Shown: positions 43,630 through 51,921, counted from the stretch's first letter. The stretch: DNA of 64,000 bases from Streptomyces ochraceiscleroticus (GCF_000720485.1 NZ_JOAX01000010.1:124001-188000), one strand, 5' to 3'. Translations and numbers: made by a program. Notes: generated from the sequence alone by a model not told the origin.

Positions 43630-44222
43630 CCCGCGCCCCGAAGGAACCCCAGCAGGACCGCAGCCGCGCCACCCGCCGCCGGCTGCTCGAAGCCGCCGTC
43701 TCCTGCCTCGCCGAACACGGCTGGGCGGGCTCCACGGTGTCCGTGGTGGCCGAGCGCGCGGGCGTCTCGCGGGGCGCCGCGCAGCACCACTTCCCGACCC
43801 GCGAGGACCTGTTCACCGCGGCCGTCGAGTACGTGGCCGAGGAGCGTTCCCAGGCCCTGCGCGCCCTCTTCCCCGCCTCCGCGCCCGCCGACCGCAGGGC
43901 CGTGGTCGCCGCCGTCGTGGACCTCTACACCGGCCCGCTCTTCCGGGCCGCGCTGCACCTCTGGGTCGCCGCCGCCAACGAGGACCAGCTCCACGGCCGG
44001 GTCACCGAACTGGAGGCCCGCGTCGGCCGCGAGTCGCACCGCATCGCCGTGGAACTCCTGGGCGCCGACGAGACCGTCCCCGGCGTACGCGAGACCGTCC
44101 AGGGCCTCCTGGACATGGCCCGCGGCCTGGGCCTGGCCACCCTCCTCAGCGACGACACGGCACGCCGCGAGCGGGTCGTGACGCAGTGGGCGCGGCTGCT
44201 CGACGAGGCGCTGCGGACATGA
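43617..44222 (+). CDS. TetR family regulator of the terpene-type operon
   Basis: This 201-aa protein has an N-terminal HTH (RRRLLEAAVSCLAEHGWAGS, VVAERAGVSRGAAQHHFPTR) and an all-helical ligand domain. The start lies within the hydratase gene (13-bp overlap), so it is produced together with the pathway. It occupies the place of AtuR, the repressor of the Pseudomonas atu genes. It probably represses its own operon through the palindrome upstream of 33980 and is released by a pathway CoA ester. That wiring is inference. Confidence 0.9.
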   Translation: MGTVTRAPKEPQQDRSRATRRRLLEAAVSCLAEHGWAGSTVSVVAERAGVSRGAAQHHFPTREDLFTAAVEYVAEERSQALRALFPASAPADRRAVVAAVVDLYTGPLFRAALHLWVAAANEDQLHGRVTELEARVGRESHRIAVELLGADETVPGVRETVQGLLDMARGLGLATLLSDDTARRERVVTQWARLLDEALRT

Positions 44223-44223
44223 C

Positions 44224-44253
44224 GGACGGGCGCCCGCGGCGGGGCGCCCGTCC
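44224..44253. terminator. Operon terminator
   Basis: A 12-bp stem (44224-44235 with 44242-44253; arm GGACGGGCGCCC) and 6-nt loop directly after the tetR stop, between convergent tetR and citA. Confidence 0.88.
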
Positions 44254-44290
44254 CTTGCGTTCTCGGGCCGTCAGCTACGCTCTCCGGCCG

Positions 44291-45394
44291 TCAGCGGGCC
44301 GAAATGTCCTCGTACCCGGCGATGTCGCGCGGGCTGCGCGCCGCCGGGCCCACGTACCGCGCGGAGGGCCGCACCAGGCGGCCGGTCCGCTTCTGCTCCA
44401 GGATGTGCGCGCTCCAGCCGGCCGTCCGGGCACAGGTGAACATCGACGTGAACATGTGCGCCGGGACCTCGGCGAAGTCCAGCGTGATCGCCGCCCAGAA
44501 CTCCACATTGGTCGCCAGGATCCGGTCGGGCCGGCGGTTGTGCAGCTCCTCCAGCGCCGCCTTCTCCAGCGCCTCGGCGACCTCGAAGCGCGGCGCGCCC
44601 AGCTCCTTGGCCGTCCGGCGCAGCACGCGCGCCCGCGGGTCCTCCGCGCGGTACACGCGGTGCCCGAAGCCCATCAGCCGCTCGCCGCGGTCCAGCGCCT
44701 GCTTCACGTACGCCTTCGCGTCACCGGTGCGCTCGATCTCCTCGATCATGCCCAGTACGCGGGACGGCGCGCCGCCGTGCAGCGGACCGGACATCGCGCC
44801 CACCGCACCCGAGAGCGCGGCGGCCACATCCGCACCCGTGGAGGCGATGACGCGGGCGGTGAAGGTCGAGGCGTTCATGCCGTGCTCGGCGGCCGACGTC
44901 CAGTACGCGTCGACGGCCTTCACGTGCTTGGGGTCGGGCTCGCCCCGCCACCGCTTCATGAACCGCTCGACGATCGTGTCCGCCTTGTCGATCTCCTTCT
45001 GCGGGACCATCGGCAGGCCCTGGCCGCGCGCCGACTGGGCGACGTAGGACAGGGCCATGACGGCGGCGCGCGCGAGGTTGTCGCGCGCCTCGGCCTCGTC
45101 GATGTCCAGCAGCGGTTTCAGGCCCCATACCGGGGCGAGCATCGCCAGCGCGGACTGCACGTCGACGCGGATGTCACCGGAGTGCACGGGGATCGGGAAC
45201 GGCTCGGCCGGCGGCAGGCCGGGGTTGAACGCCCCGTCGACCAGCAGGCCCCACACGTTCCCGAACGACACCTGGCCGACCAGGTCTTCGATGTCGACGC
45301 CGCGGTACCGCAGCGAGCCGCCTTCCTTATCCGGTTCGGCGATCTCCGTCTCGAACGCGACGACTCCTTCGAGCCCGGGTACGAAGTCGGACAT
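44291..45394 (-). CDS. citA: Citrate synthase 2 (CitA type)
   Basis: The protein has 367 aa from ATG 45394 (GAGGAG about 8 bp upstream). It has citrate-synthase family motifs: FETEIAEPDKEGGSLRYRGV at the N-terminus, SAAEHGMNASTFTARVIAST (catalytic His region), GPLHGGAPSRVLGMIEEI, RLMGFGHRVYRAEDPRA and NVEFWAAITLDFAEVP (Asp/Glu region; the usual catalytic Asp position is not secure by eye). It condenses oxaloacetate with acetyl-CoA, or propionyl-CoA in methylcitrate synthases. The short actinobacterial form fits citrate synthase 2. It is divergent from pdxH. Confidence 0.92.
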   Translation of the reverse strand: MSDFVPGLEGVVAFETEIAEPDKEGGSLRYRGVDIEDLVGQVSFGNVWGLLVDGAFNPGLPPAEPFPIPVHSGDIRVDVQSALAMLAPVWGLKPLLDIDEAEARDNLARAAVMALSYVAQSARGQGLPMVPQKEIDKADTIVERFMKRWRGEPDPKHVKAVDAYWTSAAEHGMNASTFTARVIASTGADVAAALSGAVGAMSGPLHGGAPSRVLGMIEEIERTGDAKAYVKQALDRGERLMGFGHRVYRAEDPRARVLRRTAKELGAPRFEVAEALEKAALEELHNRRPDRILATNVEFWAAITLDFAEVPAHMFTSMFTCARTAGWSAHILEQKRTGRLVRPSARYVGPAARSPRDIAGYEDISAR

Positions 45395-45550
45395 CAGGCT
45401 GCTCCTCAAGCTAGGGACGGCGCGGCGGCTCGTGGCCACGCTGCCGTTCGGTCGGGGCCGTGCGGTCACGTGTGATGCGGTCGTCGGTCTCCTTGCCTGG
45501 ACTGCTCGCGCTCGCCCGGCGGTCCCCGCATTCCGTGTCGGACCGCGGGC

Positions 45551-45567
45551 GGTGACGGTACGTCACC
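45551..45567. promoter_or_regulatory. Palindrome GGTGACG-GTA-CGTCACC
   Basis: Perfect 7-bp arms with a 3-bp spacer in the citA-pdxH region; probable protein-binding site. Confidence 0.55.
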
Positions 45568-45601
45568 GGTTCGTTCCGGCGTTTCGGGGCGGACACCATA
45601 T

Positions 45602-45617
45602 CTCCGGATGTCCGGAG
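45602..45617. promoter_or_regulatory. Palindrome CTCCGGA-TG-TCCGGAG
   Basis: Perfect 7-bp arms with a 2-bp spacer. Confidence 0.55.
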
Positions 45618-45651
45618 CCCACAGCGTCCCAGCAGATGATTTTGGTGGGTT

Positions 45652-45663
45652 CCGCACGTGCGG
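45652..45663. promoter_or_regulatory. Palindrome CCGCACGTGCGG
   Basis: Perfect 12-bp palindrome with a CACGTG core. Confidence 0.5.
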
Positions 45664-45754
45664 GGAAGCGTGACATCCGGCACACTGTGCGATTTCCCAA
45701 CGGGAGGGTTACGCGCCACCCAAGGCGGGCAGACTGCCAGGCCACGAGTGGCTC

Positions 45755-46483
45755 ATGAGCAGCCCGCCGACCGCCCGCGCGACCCGGCCGATGCTGCAAG
45801 ATATGCCCGTGCACTCTGCCGACGCCGCATCCGCAGCCCACCACCCCGACCCCGCCTCGATGCGCGCCCAGTACCGCGCGCACGGCCTCGCCGAGGAAGA
45901 CCTCGCCGGCACTCCGTACGAACAGTTCGCGCGCTGGTTCAAGGAAGCGGCCGCGAGCGGCATACACGAACCCAACGCCATGGTCGTCTCCACGGCGGAC
46001 GAGGCCGGGCGGCCCAGCTCCCGCACCGTCCTGCTGAAGGCGTTCGACGACCGCGGCTTCGTCTTCTTCACCAATTACGCCAGCCGCAAGGGCCGCGACC
46101 TCGCCGGGAACCCGGCGGTCTCACTGCTCTTCCCCTGGCACCCGCTCGCCCGCCAGGTCATCGTCGGCGGCACCGCCGAGCGCATCGGCCGCGACGAGAC
46201 CGCCGCGTACTTCCGTACCCGCCCGCACGGCTCCCAGCTCGGCGCCTGGGCCAGCGAGCAGTCCTCGGTGGTCGGCTCCCGCGAGGAGCTGGAGCGGGCG
46301 TACGCGGAGCTCGCGGCCCGCTACCCCGAGGGCGAGCAGGTGCCGGCGCCGCCGCACTGGGGCGGCTACCGGGTCGCCGCCGAGTCCGTGGAGTTCTGGC
46401 AGGGGCGCGAGAACCGCCTGCACGACCGTCTGCGGTACGTCAGCACGGAGACGGGCTGGGCAGTGGAGCGGCTGGCGCCCTGA
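45755..46483 (+). CDS. pdxH: Pyridoxine/pyridoxamine 5'-phosphate oxidase
   Basis: The protein has up to 242 aa; the fold starts near [15 protein letters not shown] (about residue 36). FMN and PLP-binding motifs are present: [88 protein letters not shown] and the C-terminal [14 protein letters not shown]. It oxidises PNP or PMP to pyridoxal phosphate. The start is uncertain: ATG 45755, 45791, 45803 or GTG 45809 are all in frame and none has a strong ribosome-binding site. Confidence 0.93.
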   Translation: MSSPPTARATRPMLQDMPVHSADAASAAHHPDPASMRAQYRAHGLAEEDLAGTPYEQFARWFKEAAASGIHEPNAMVVSTADEAGRPSSRTVLLKAFDDRGFVFFTNYASRKGRDLAGNPAVSLLFPWHPLARQVIVGGTAERIGRDETAAYFRTRPHGSQLGAWASEQSSVVGSREELERAYAELAARYPEGEQVPAPPHWGGYRVAAESVEFWQGRENRLHDRLRYVSTETGWAVERLAP

Positions 46484-46523
46484 GGGGGCCGGCGGGGCCC
46501 CGCGCGGGCCTGACAACGCAGAC

Positions 46524-46594
46524 GACCCGCGGGCCACTGCCCCGGCGCCCTGAGGCGTCGGGGGCCGGTCGGACGAACCGGCGGCCCGCGGGTC
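46524..46594. terminator. Nested hairpin after pdxH
   Basis: Outer 12-bp arms GACCCGCGGGCC (46524-46535) and GGCCCGCGGGTC (46583-46594) enclose a second GC-rich hairpin. This is the likely terminator of pdxH, 40 bp past its stop. Confidence 0.75.
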
Positions 46595-46884
46595 GGGTGA
46601 CTGCTTGGGATTGGCCGGCTGCGCACAGGTCTCGTGCGCTGGTCCGGCGCTGCACTGAGTGAAGCGACGGGCCGCTAGCCCGCAGCCACCTCACGCGTCC
46701 GGTAGGAAATCACTTCCGAACCACCTCCCTTCTCGTGTGCACCACACACTAGGAACCCGCCCGGCTCCTCACAACCGAATTTCCGGTGGGCATCGATTTG
46801 GCGGAATGGGGTGTGGGCTGCATCACGTTCCAGTTGAATGATCCGACGTGCAGCACGTGCAGCCGCGTCCAGCAGGGGGTGCCA
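46595..46884. other. Intergenic region before the PAS protein
   Basis: Together with the hairpin this makes a 401-bp gap without a supported gene. It contains a small inverted repeat GTGTG-CACCA-CACAC (46735-46749) and a perfect ACGTGC-A-GCACGT palindrome (46846-46858) 27 bp before the PAS gene start, either of which could bind a regulator. Confidence 0.45.
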
Positions 46885-48387
46885 GTGACTGCTTCGTCCC
46901 GCCACTTCAATGCCGCGCTGCCCGGAGAACCGGGCCGCCCGGACCAGAGCCACGATCAGGGAGCGGAAACGGACCCGCCGCCGCCACCCGACAGTGAGGA
47001 CTCCGGCCTGCTCGCGGCCCTCCTGGACGGCATGGACGCCGCCCTGTGCGCCCTCGACGCCGACGGCACCGTCACCCACTGGAACCGCGAGGCCGAGCGC
47101 ATCCTCGGCTGGACCGCCGACGAGGCGGTCGGCCGCGCGGGCCTGGCCGGCTGGGCGGTGCGCACCGAGGACGCCGACGAGGTGCACGCGGCGCTGATGG
47201 CCGCGATGACCTCCCCGGGCCGCCAGGTGCACGAGTTCGCGCTGCTCACCAAGGACGGCGGCCGGGTCCTCGTACGGACCCAGTCCTCCGCCGTCACCGG
47301 CGCCGACGGCACGCCCGCCGGCGTGTACTGCGCCTTCAGCGAGGTCCACACCCAGATCGACCTCGAACGCTCCATCGCGCTCAGCGAGGCGCTCTTCGAC
47401 GACGCGTCCTGGGGCGTGGTGCTCGTCGACGCCGATCTGCGCCCCGCGGTGGTCAATGCCCACGCCGCGCGCGCCCTGGGCCTCGGGCGCACGCACGTCC
47501 TCGGGCGCCCGCTGGGCGATCTGCTCGCCCAGGGCGTCGAGGAGCTGGAGGCCGCGCTCCAGCACGTACTGGCGGAGGGCGCGCCCCCGGCCGCCACCGA
47601 GCTGTGGGTGACGCTCCGCTCCGAGGAGGCCGAGGAGCCCCGCCGGTGCTGGCGCAGCGGCTTCCTGCGACTGGCGTCGCCGCTCGCCGAGGAGCCCGTC
47701 CCGCTCGGCGTCGGCTGGCTCTTCCAGGACATCACCGACCTCAAGCGCACCGAACAGGACAGTTCGCTGCTGCGCTTCCGCGCCAATCAGCTGCACCGCG
47801 CGGGCCGCGCGGCCGCCGAGTGCGAGGACCCGGCGGAGGCGGCCGCCGTCCACCTCGACTTCGCGCTGGCCGGCTTCGCCGACCACGGCCTGGTCGACCT
47901 CGCCATGTCCCCCTCGCCCGCCGGCCCGCCGCTGTCCGGCATGGACGCCACCACGCCCATCGAGGACGCGGACCTGGCGGCACCCGCCGACGACGAGACC
48001 GAGCCCGCGCCCCGGCTGATCCGCGTCCTCGCCTCGCCCGCGGGCGCGCCCGGACCGGCCCAGCCGGTCGCGGGTACCGGCATCCCGCTGACGTACGTCC
48101 CGGGGCACCCGGCCGTCCAGGCGTACCGGCGCCGCGGTTCGGTGCGTGCCAGCGCGGGCCTGGCGGTCACCCCGGAAGGCTGGGCGGCGGCCCGCAAGTG
48201 GCCCGAGGGCACGGTGCACGGCCTGTGTGTGGTGCTGCGCAGCCGCGGCCGGACGGTGGGCGTGGCGACGTTCCTGCGCGGCGCCTCCCGCCGCCCCTTC
48301 GACCGCGCGGACGCCGCGTATGCGGAGGAGGTCGCCTCCCGCATCGCCGCGTCACTGGATCTGGCAGAGGCGCTGGGGAAGAGATGA
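46885..48387 (+). CDS. PAS-domain sensory protein
   Basis: The protein has 500 aa from GTG 46885 (GGGGG 5 bp upstream); an ATG at 46786 would add a Cys-rich, unlikely leader. After an acidic Pro-rich N-terminus there are two PAS domains: about 40-155 (LDGMDAALCALDADGTVTHW, RILGWTADEAVGRAG) and about 165-290 (SWGVVLVDADLRPAVVNAHA, GVGWLFQDITDLKRTEQ). A GAF-like C-terminal half ends in FDRADAAYAEEVASRIAASL. No kinase, GGDEF or phosphatase domain follows, so it is a stand-alone sensor or a truncated relative of PAS-GAF-SpoIIE proteins. Confidence 0.85.
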   Translation: MTASSRHFNAALPGEPGRPDQSHDQGAETDPPPPPDSEDSGLLAALLDGMDAALCALDADGTVTHWNREAERILGWTADEAVGRAGLAGWAVRTEDADEVHAALMAAMTSPGRQVHEFALLTKDGGRVLVRTQSSAVTGADGTPAGVYCAFSEVHTQIDLERSIALSEALFDDASWGVVLVDADLRPAVVNAHAARALGLGRTHVLGRPLGDLLAQGVEELEAALQHVLAEGAPPAATELWVTLRSEEAEEPRRCWRSGFLRLASPLAEEPVPLGVGWLFQDITDLKRTEQDSSLLRFRANQLHRAGRAAAECEDPAEAAAVHLDFALAGFADHGLVDLAMSPSPAGPPLSGMDATTPIEDADLAAPADDETEPAPRLIRVLASPAGAPGPAQPVAGTGIPLTYVPGHPAVQAYRRRGSVRASAGLAVTPEGWAAARKWPEGTVHGLCVVLRSRGRTVGVATFLRGASRRPFDRADAAYAEEVASRIAASLDLAEALGKR

Positions 48388-48459
48388 GGGGCGTCGGGGT
48401 CGACGCGAGGGCGGCGGCGGTGCGGGGCCCGGTCGCGGTGCCGGGCCCGGCGGCCGGGC

Positions 48460-49224
48460 TCAGTGCCGGTAGAAGATCCGGTCCGCGTACTCACGCATGA
48501 CCCGGCCGTTCCAGTCGTGGCCGCCGTCGACGTTCCCCGAGCGCAGCAGCGGCGGGTCGATGCCGCGCTCGGCGAGCGCCCCCGCCGCCGTCGCCACGAC
48601 CGCCTGCATGACCGCGCTGGTGACGACCGTGGACGCGGGCGCGAACGGCGCCTCGATGCCCGGCGCGGTCAGCTCCGCGTCGCCGACGGGGATGCGGCTG
48701 TCCAGGACGATGTCGCAGTGGTCCTTGAGGTACGTGCCGGACACGTGCCGCGACTTGGTGCCGTCCGCGTACCGGACCGAGGTCAGCCCGATGACCTTGA
48801 GGCCGAGCGCGCGGGCGTTCAGCGCCATCTCCACGGGCAGCGGATTCCGCCCGGACAGCGAAATGATCACGAGTACGTCGCCGGCCCGCGCCGGGCTGGT
48901 GTCCAGTACGGCGGCGGCCAGCCCGTCGACCCGCTCCAGCGCGCTGCCGAGCGTCGCGGGCATCACGTCCACGCCCACCACACCGGGCACGGGCAGCAGG
49001 TTCATCACCGCCAGGCCGCCGGCGCGGTAGACCGTGTCCTGGGCGGGCAGCGAGGAGTGCCCGGCACCGAAGCAGAAGATCCGGCCGCCGGCCTCCACGG
49101 TGTCGGCGATCAGCGTCCCGGCCTCGGCGATCACCTCGCCTTGGGTGTCCCGCACCGTCCGCAGCAGGTCGATCGCGGCATCGAAGTACTGCCCGGCCAG
49201 CCCCTTGCTCCCGCTCTCGCCCAT
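48460..49224 (-). CDS. SIS-domain sugar isomerase-like protein
   Basis: This 254-aa protein has a sugar-isomerase fold: AGGRIFCFGAGHSSLPAQDT, VLVIISLSGRNPLPVEMALN (the phosphosugar-binding Ser loop) and LKVIGLTSVRYADGTKSRHV. It resembles conserved SIS proteins of about 250 aa annotated as sugar isomerase-domain proteins. GAGGGG lies about 10 bp before the ATG. It is divergent from dmdR1, an arrangement I recall as conserved in Streptomyces. Substrate unknown; an aminosugar phosphate is likely. Confidence 0.85.
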   Translation of the reverse strand: MGESGSKGLAGQYFDAAIDLLRTVRDTQGEVIAEAGTLIADTVEAGGRIFCFGAGHSSLPAQDTVYRAGGLAVMNLLPVPGVVGVDVMPATLGSALERVDGLAAAVLDTSPARAGDVLVIISLSGRNPLPVEMALNARALGLKVIGLTSVRYADGTKSRHVSGTYLKDHCDIVLDSRIPVGDAELTAPGIEAPFAPASTVVTSAVMQAVVATAAGALAERGIDPPLLRSGNVDGGHDWNGRVMREYADRIFYRH

Positions 49225-49438
49225 CGCGGAGCGCCCCTCTCCTCGTATGGTCCGGCCCGGGCCGGTACCGTCCTCGTGGCGCGGCTCACGTTGCGGTCTG
49301 GACCAGTGCCCTGTCAATACGGCGCCCGCACCGTACGGCCGAAAGGCGCCCGCCTGGACCGACCTCCGCGTGCGGCCCCCGGTGACCGGCCGCATCCGGG
49401 GCCCGGAGGCAGCCATCGGGCCGCGCGCGGCACCGTTG

Positions 49439-50533
49439 TCAGTGGGATGCGTCAGAATTGAGTTCAGGGCCACCGCACGACACAGCCGAGGGGCACGCAT
49501 GTCCGGACTGATCGACACCACGGAGATGTATCTCCGCACCATCCTTGAGCTCGAAGAGGAAGGTGTGGTCCCGATGCGCGCGCGCATCGCCGAGCGGCTC
49601 GACCAGAGCGGCCCGACGGTCAGCCAGACCGTGGCGCGGATGGAGCGGGACGGCCTGGTCCAGGTCGCCGGCGACCGCCACCTGGAGCTGACCGAGGAGG
49701 GCCGCCGCCTGGCGACGCGTGTGATGCGCAAGCACCGGCTCGCCGAGTGCCTGCTCGTCGACGTGATCGGCCTGGAATGGGAGCAGGTGCACGCCGAGGC
49801 GTGCCGCTGGGAGCACGTGATGAGTGAGGCGGTGGAGCGCCGCGTCCTGGAGCTGCTGCGGCACCCGACCGAGTCGCCGTACGGCAATCCCATCCCCGGC
49901 CTGGACGAGCTGGGCGAGAAGTCCGAGGCCGATGCCTTCCTGGACGAGGGCCTGCTGAGCCTGATGGACCTCGACCCCGGCGCCGACGGCAAGACCGTCG
50001 TCGTGCGGCGGATCGGCGAGCCCATCCAGACGGACGCCCAGCTCATGTACACACTGCGGCGGGCCGGGGTGCAGCCGGGGGCCGTGGTGAGCGTGACGGA
50101 GTCGCCGGCCGGGGTGCTGGTCGGCAGCAGCGGCGAGGCCGCCGAGCTGGCCACCGACATCGCGCAGCACGTCTTCGTGGCGAAGCGCTGAGCTTCCCGG
50201 CTGCTCGCCGGCCGCTCGGCGGTGCGCTTCCCGGCCCGGCGCCCCGCCGCTCCGCTTGACCGGTGTGGCGCCGCCTCCGCGCCCCGCGCGCAGGCGCCCA
50301 CCCGGTACGACATCCCGTCCCGCGCTCCCCGCGGAGATTCCGCTTCCCCCTGCCGCCCGCCCTCCCGCGGAGAAATTTTCGGCCGTCCCCTCCGCCGCGC
50401 CGCCGCACTGACCTGGAGCGACGGCGCGCACCGAGCCGTGCCCCGATTCCCTGCCCCGCACGGACTTGGCGGAATGCGAGCGGTGGGCGCGAGGCCGTGT
50501 CACCCTGGCGCTGTCGCATACGCACAGGCGCAT
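49439..50533 (-). other. Long ORF antisense to dmdR1 (adm-like candidate)
   Basis: A 364-codon frame runs on the strand opposite dmdR1 and ends 60 bp upstream of its ATG. In S. coelicolor an antiparallel gene, adm, opposite dmdR1 was reported to be translated and to affect siderophore and antibiotic production. Composition here (His/Gln/Leu/Ala/Arg-rich) is what any GC-rich antisense frame would give, so sequence alone does not prove coding. I did not establish that the frame or start is the same as in adm. Confidence 0.3.
49499..50191 (+). CDS. dmdR1: DtxR-family iron-dependent regulator (DmdR1 type)
   Basis: This 230-aa protein starts at ATG 49499 (GAGGGG 6 bp upstream). N-terminal winged HTH: MRARIAERLDQSGPTVSQTV. 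All DtxR metal ligands fall at the classical numbers: Met10, Cys102, Glu105 and His106 (primary site) and His79, Glu83 and His98 (ancillary site). The C-terminal SH3-like domain is present (GAVVSVTESPAGVLVGS). Fe(II)-loaded DmdR1 represses siderophore genes by binding iron boxes. I found no iron box in this window. Length equals that recalled for S. coelicolor DmdR1. Confidence 0.95.
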   Translation: MSGLIDTTEMYLRTILELEEEGVVPMRARIAERLDQSGPTVSQTVARMERDGLVQVAGDRHLELTEEGRRLATRVMRKHRLAECLLVDVIGLEWEQVHAEACRWEHVMSEAVERRVLELLRHPTESPYGNPIPGLDELGEKSEADAFLDEGLLSLMDLDPGADGKTVVVRRIGEPIQTDAQLMYTLRRAGVQPGAVVSVTESPAGVLVGSSGEAAELATDIAQHVFVAKR

Positions 50534-50671
50534 ATGACGTGCTGCGTTGAGGACCTGGGGCCGGGCGGCGCGGCGGATGTGGGGGACATCCGGCCGGTCG
50601 CCGGGACCTCTGGGGGAGGGGGCTCGGATGAGTCACCGGACAAAACCGTCGCCGGGCCGGGGGGCCACTGA
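50534..50671 (+). CDS. Possible 45-codon small protein
   Basis: ATG 50534 to TGA 50671 encodes a peptide starting MTCCVEDLGPGG and ending SPDKTVAGPGGH, Gly/Asp-rich with a CysCys pair. A perfect terminator stem begins 7 bp after the stop, which is the main argument for a real transcription unit. About 84% of third positions are G or C, less than neighbouring genes, and only AGGCG 4 bp upstream could serve as ribosome site. Low confidence. Confidence 0.25.
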   Translation: MTCCVEDLGPGGAADVGDIRPVAGTSGGGGSDESPDKTVAGPGGH

Positions 50672-50677
50672 CAGCGA

Positions 50678-50707
50678 GGGCCCCGGCGCTGCGAGCAGCC
50701 GGGGCCC
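50678..50707. terminator. Terminator hairpin
   Basis: GGGCCCCGGC (50678-50687), 10-nt loop and GCCGGGGCCC (50698-50707). Confidence 0.75.
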
Positions 50708-50728
50708 CGCTTCCCCATGTCCCCCCGC

Positions 50729-50761
50729 GAAGACCCGGAGCCCCGAGCTCTCAGGGTCTTC
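50729..50761. terminator. Second hairpin downstream
   Basis: GAAGACCC (50729-50736) pairs with GGGTCTTC (50754-50761) across a 17-nt loop; each arm is flanked by CCCCCGC (50722-50728 and 50761-50767). Confidence 0.5.
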
Positions 50762-50939
50762 CCCCGCGGGCCCTCTTCCCGTCAGGGCCCGCCTCCCGCT
50801 CACACTCTCCCCGTGCCGCGGACGGCCAATCCTTGAGCATGGTCACTCGTACGAGGGGTGTTGGGAGCGACGGCAATACATTCGAATACGGGTTCGATAG
50901 TGTGGGGCTGCTCAAGGGACGGATGGGGGTGCCAGGGCA

Positions 50940-51821
50940 ATGGTGCGGCGCATCGACGTGACAGGTACCGGGGGCGTACGGCTCGCGGCCTGGGAGTTCA
51001 CCGACCCTCCCAAGGCCGGCGGCGAGGAAGCGGAGCGGAAGCACAACGGGCGCGGCCCCGGCGTGCTGCTCCTCCACGGCCTGATGGGGCGGGCCGCGCA
51101 CTGGGCGGAGACCGCCCGCTGGCTCGGCGCGCGCTACCGCCCCGTCGGCCTCGACCAGCGCGGCCACGGCCGCAGTGAGAAGCCCACCGACGGGCCGTTC
51201 GACCGCATGACGTACGTGGACGACGCGATCGCCGCCATCGAGCAGCTGCATCTCGCGCCGGCCGCCGTCATCGGCCACTCCATGGGCGCGCTCACCGCCT
51301 GGCAGCTCGCGGCGCGCCGGCCCGACCTGGTCAGCGCCCTGGTCATCTGCGACATGCGGGCATCGGCGCTGGGCGCGGCCTCGCAGCGCGAATGGGAGGC
51401 GTGGTTCCGCTCCTGGCCGGTCCCCTTCGCCACGCTCGCCGACGTCCGCAAGTGGTTCGGCGAGGACGACCCCACGCTGGAACGGCCGAAGCCGGTGCGC
51501 GGCGAGTACTTCGCCGAGGTGATGGCCGAGCGCGCCGACGGCTGGCGCCCGGTCTTCTCCCGCCGCCAGATGCTCGCCGTCCGCGAGGCATGGGTGCACG
51601 ACGCCCACTGGGAGGAGCTCGCCCTGATCGAATGCCCCACGCTGGTCGTCCGCGGCCTGGACGGCGAACTGGGCCGCGCCGAGGCCCAGGAGATGGTCCG
51701 CGTCCTCCCTCGGGGCGCCTACGCCGAGATCTCCGACGCCGGCCACCTCCTCCCCTGGGAGCGCCCGGACGACTGGCGCCGCGCGCTGGAGCCGTTCCTG
51801 CACGCGGAGATTCCGACCTGA
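50940..51821 (+). CDS. Alpha/beta hydrolase
   Basis: This 293-aa alpha/beta-fold protein has oxyanion loop LLHGLMGRAAHW, GLDQRGHGRSEKP, nucleophile elbow IGHSMGALTAW (Ser about 116), acid VRGLDGELG and catalytic His in SDAGHLLPWERP. No signal peptide. It follows dmdR1 on the same strand but after a 748-bp gap with terminators, so it is a separate unit. Specificity unknown. Its stop codon lies in a 23-bp tandem duplication. Confidence 0.9.
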   Translation: MVRRIDVTGTGGVRLAAWEFTDPPKAGGEEAERKHNGRGPGVLLLHGLMGRAAHWAETARWLGARYRPVGLDQRGHGRSEKPTDGPFDRMTYVDDAIAAIEQLHLAPAAVIGHSMGALTAWQLAARRPDLVSALVICDMRASALGAASQREWEAWFRSWPVPFATLADVRKWFGEDDPTLERPKPVRGEYFAEVMAERADGWRPVFSRRQMLAVREAWVHDAHWEELALIECPTLVVRGLDGELGRAEAQEMVRVLPRGAYAEISDAGHLLPWERPDDWRRALEPFLHAEIPT

Positions 51822-51855
51822 GCGGCCGGGCCATTCCGGCGTGAGCGGCCGGGCG
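51810..51855 (+). repeat. 23-bp tandem duplication including the hydrolase stop codon
   Basis: Units 51810-51832 and 51833-51855 match at 20 of 23 positions (shared core TGAGCGGCCGGGC). The first contains the TGA that ends the alpha/beta hydrolase. Confidence 0.82.
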
Positions 51856-51881
51856 TCGGGGAAACCGGCGCTGACCTGAAG

Positions 51882-51921
51882 CGGCGGGCGCCCGCCCCCT
51901 CCGGGGGACGGACGCCCGCCG
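51882..51921. terminator. Bidirectional terminator
   Basis: Outer 9-bp arms CGGCGGGCG (51882-51890) and CGCCCGCCG (51913-51921) with an inner CCCCC/GGGGG stem (51895-51899 with 51903-51907), between the convergent hydrolase and ABC permease genes. Confidence 0.85.

Larger units (their letters stand above)
45395..45754. other. Divergent citA-pdxH regulatory region
   Basis: These 360 bases contain no gene but three separate perfect palindromes within 113 bp (separate entries) and a CACGTG at 45468-45473. It is a good candidate for multi-factor control of citA and/or pdxH. Confidence 0.6.
50192..50939 (+). other. 748-bp region without a secure gene
   Basis: Contains a possible small ORF (50534-50671), two strong hairpins (50678-50707, 50729-50761) and, near the hydrolase gene, an AT-rich patch with TTCGAATACGGGTTCGATAG at 50881-50900. 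A possible -10 is TAGTGT at 50898-50903. The first 300 bases show duplicated CCCGCGGAGA at 50326 and 50369 but no coding signature. Confidence 0.5.

Noticed and set aside
49225..49498. Iron box upstream of dmdR1
   Set aside because: No match to the TTAGGTTAGGCTCACCTAA-type palindrome was seen on either strand.
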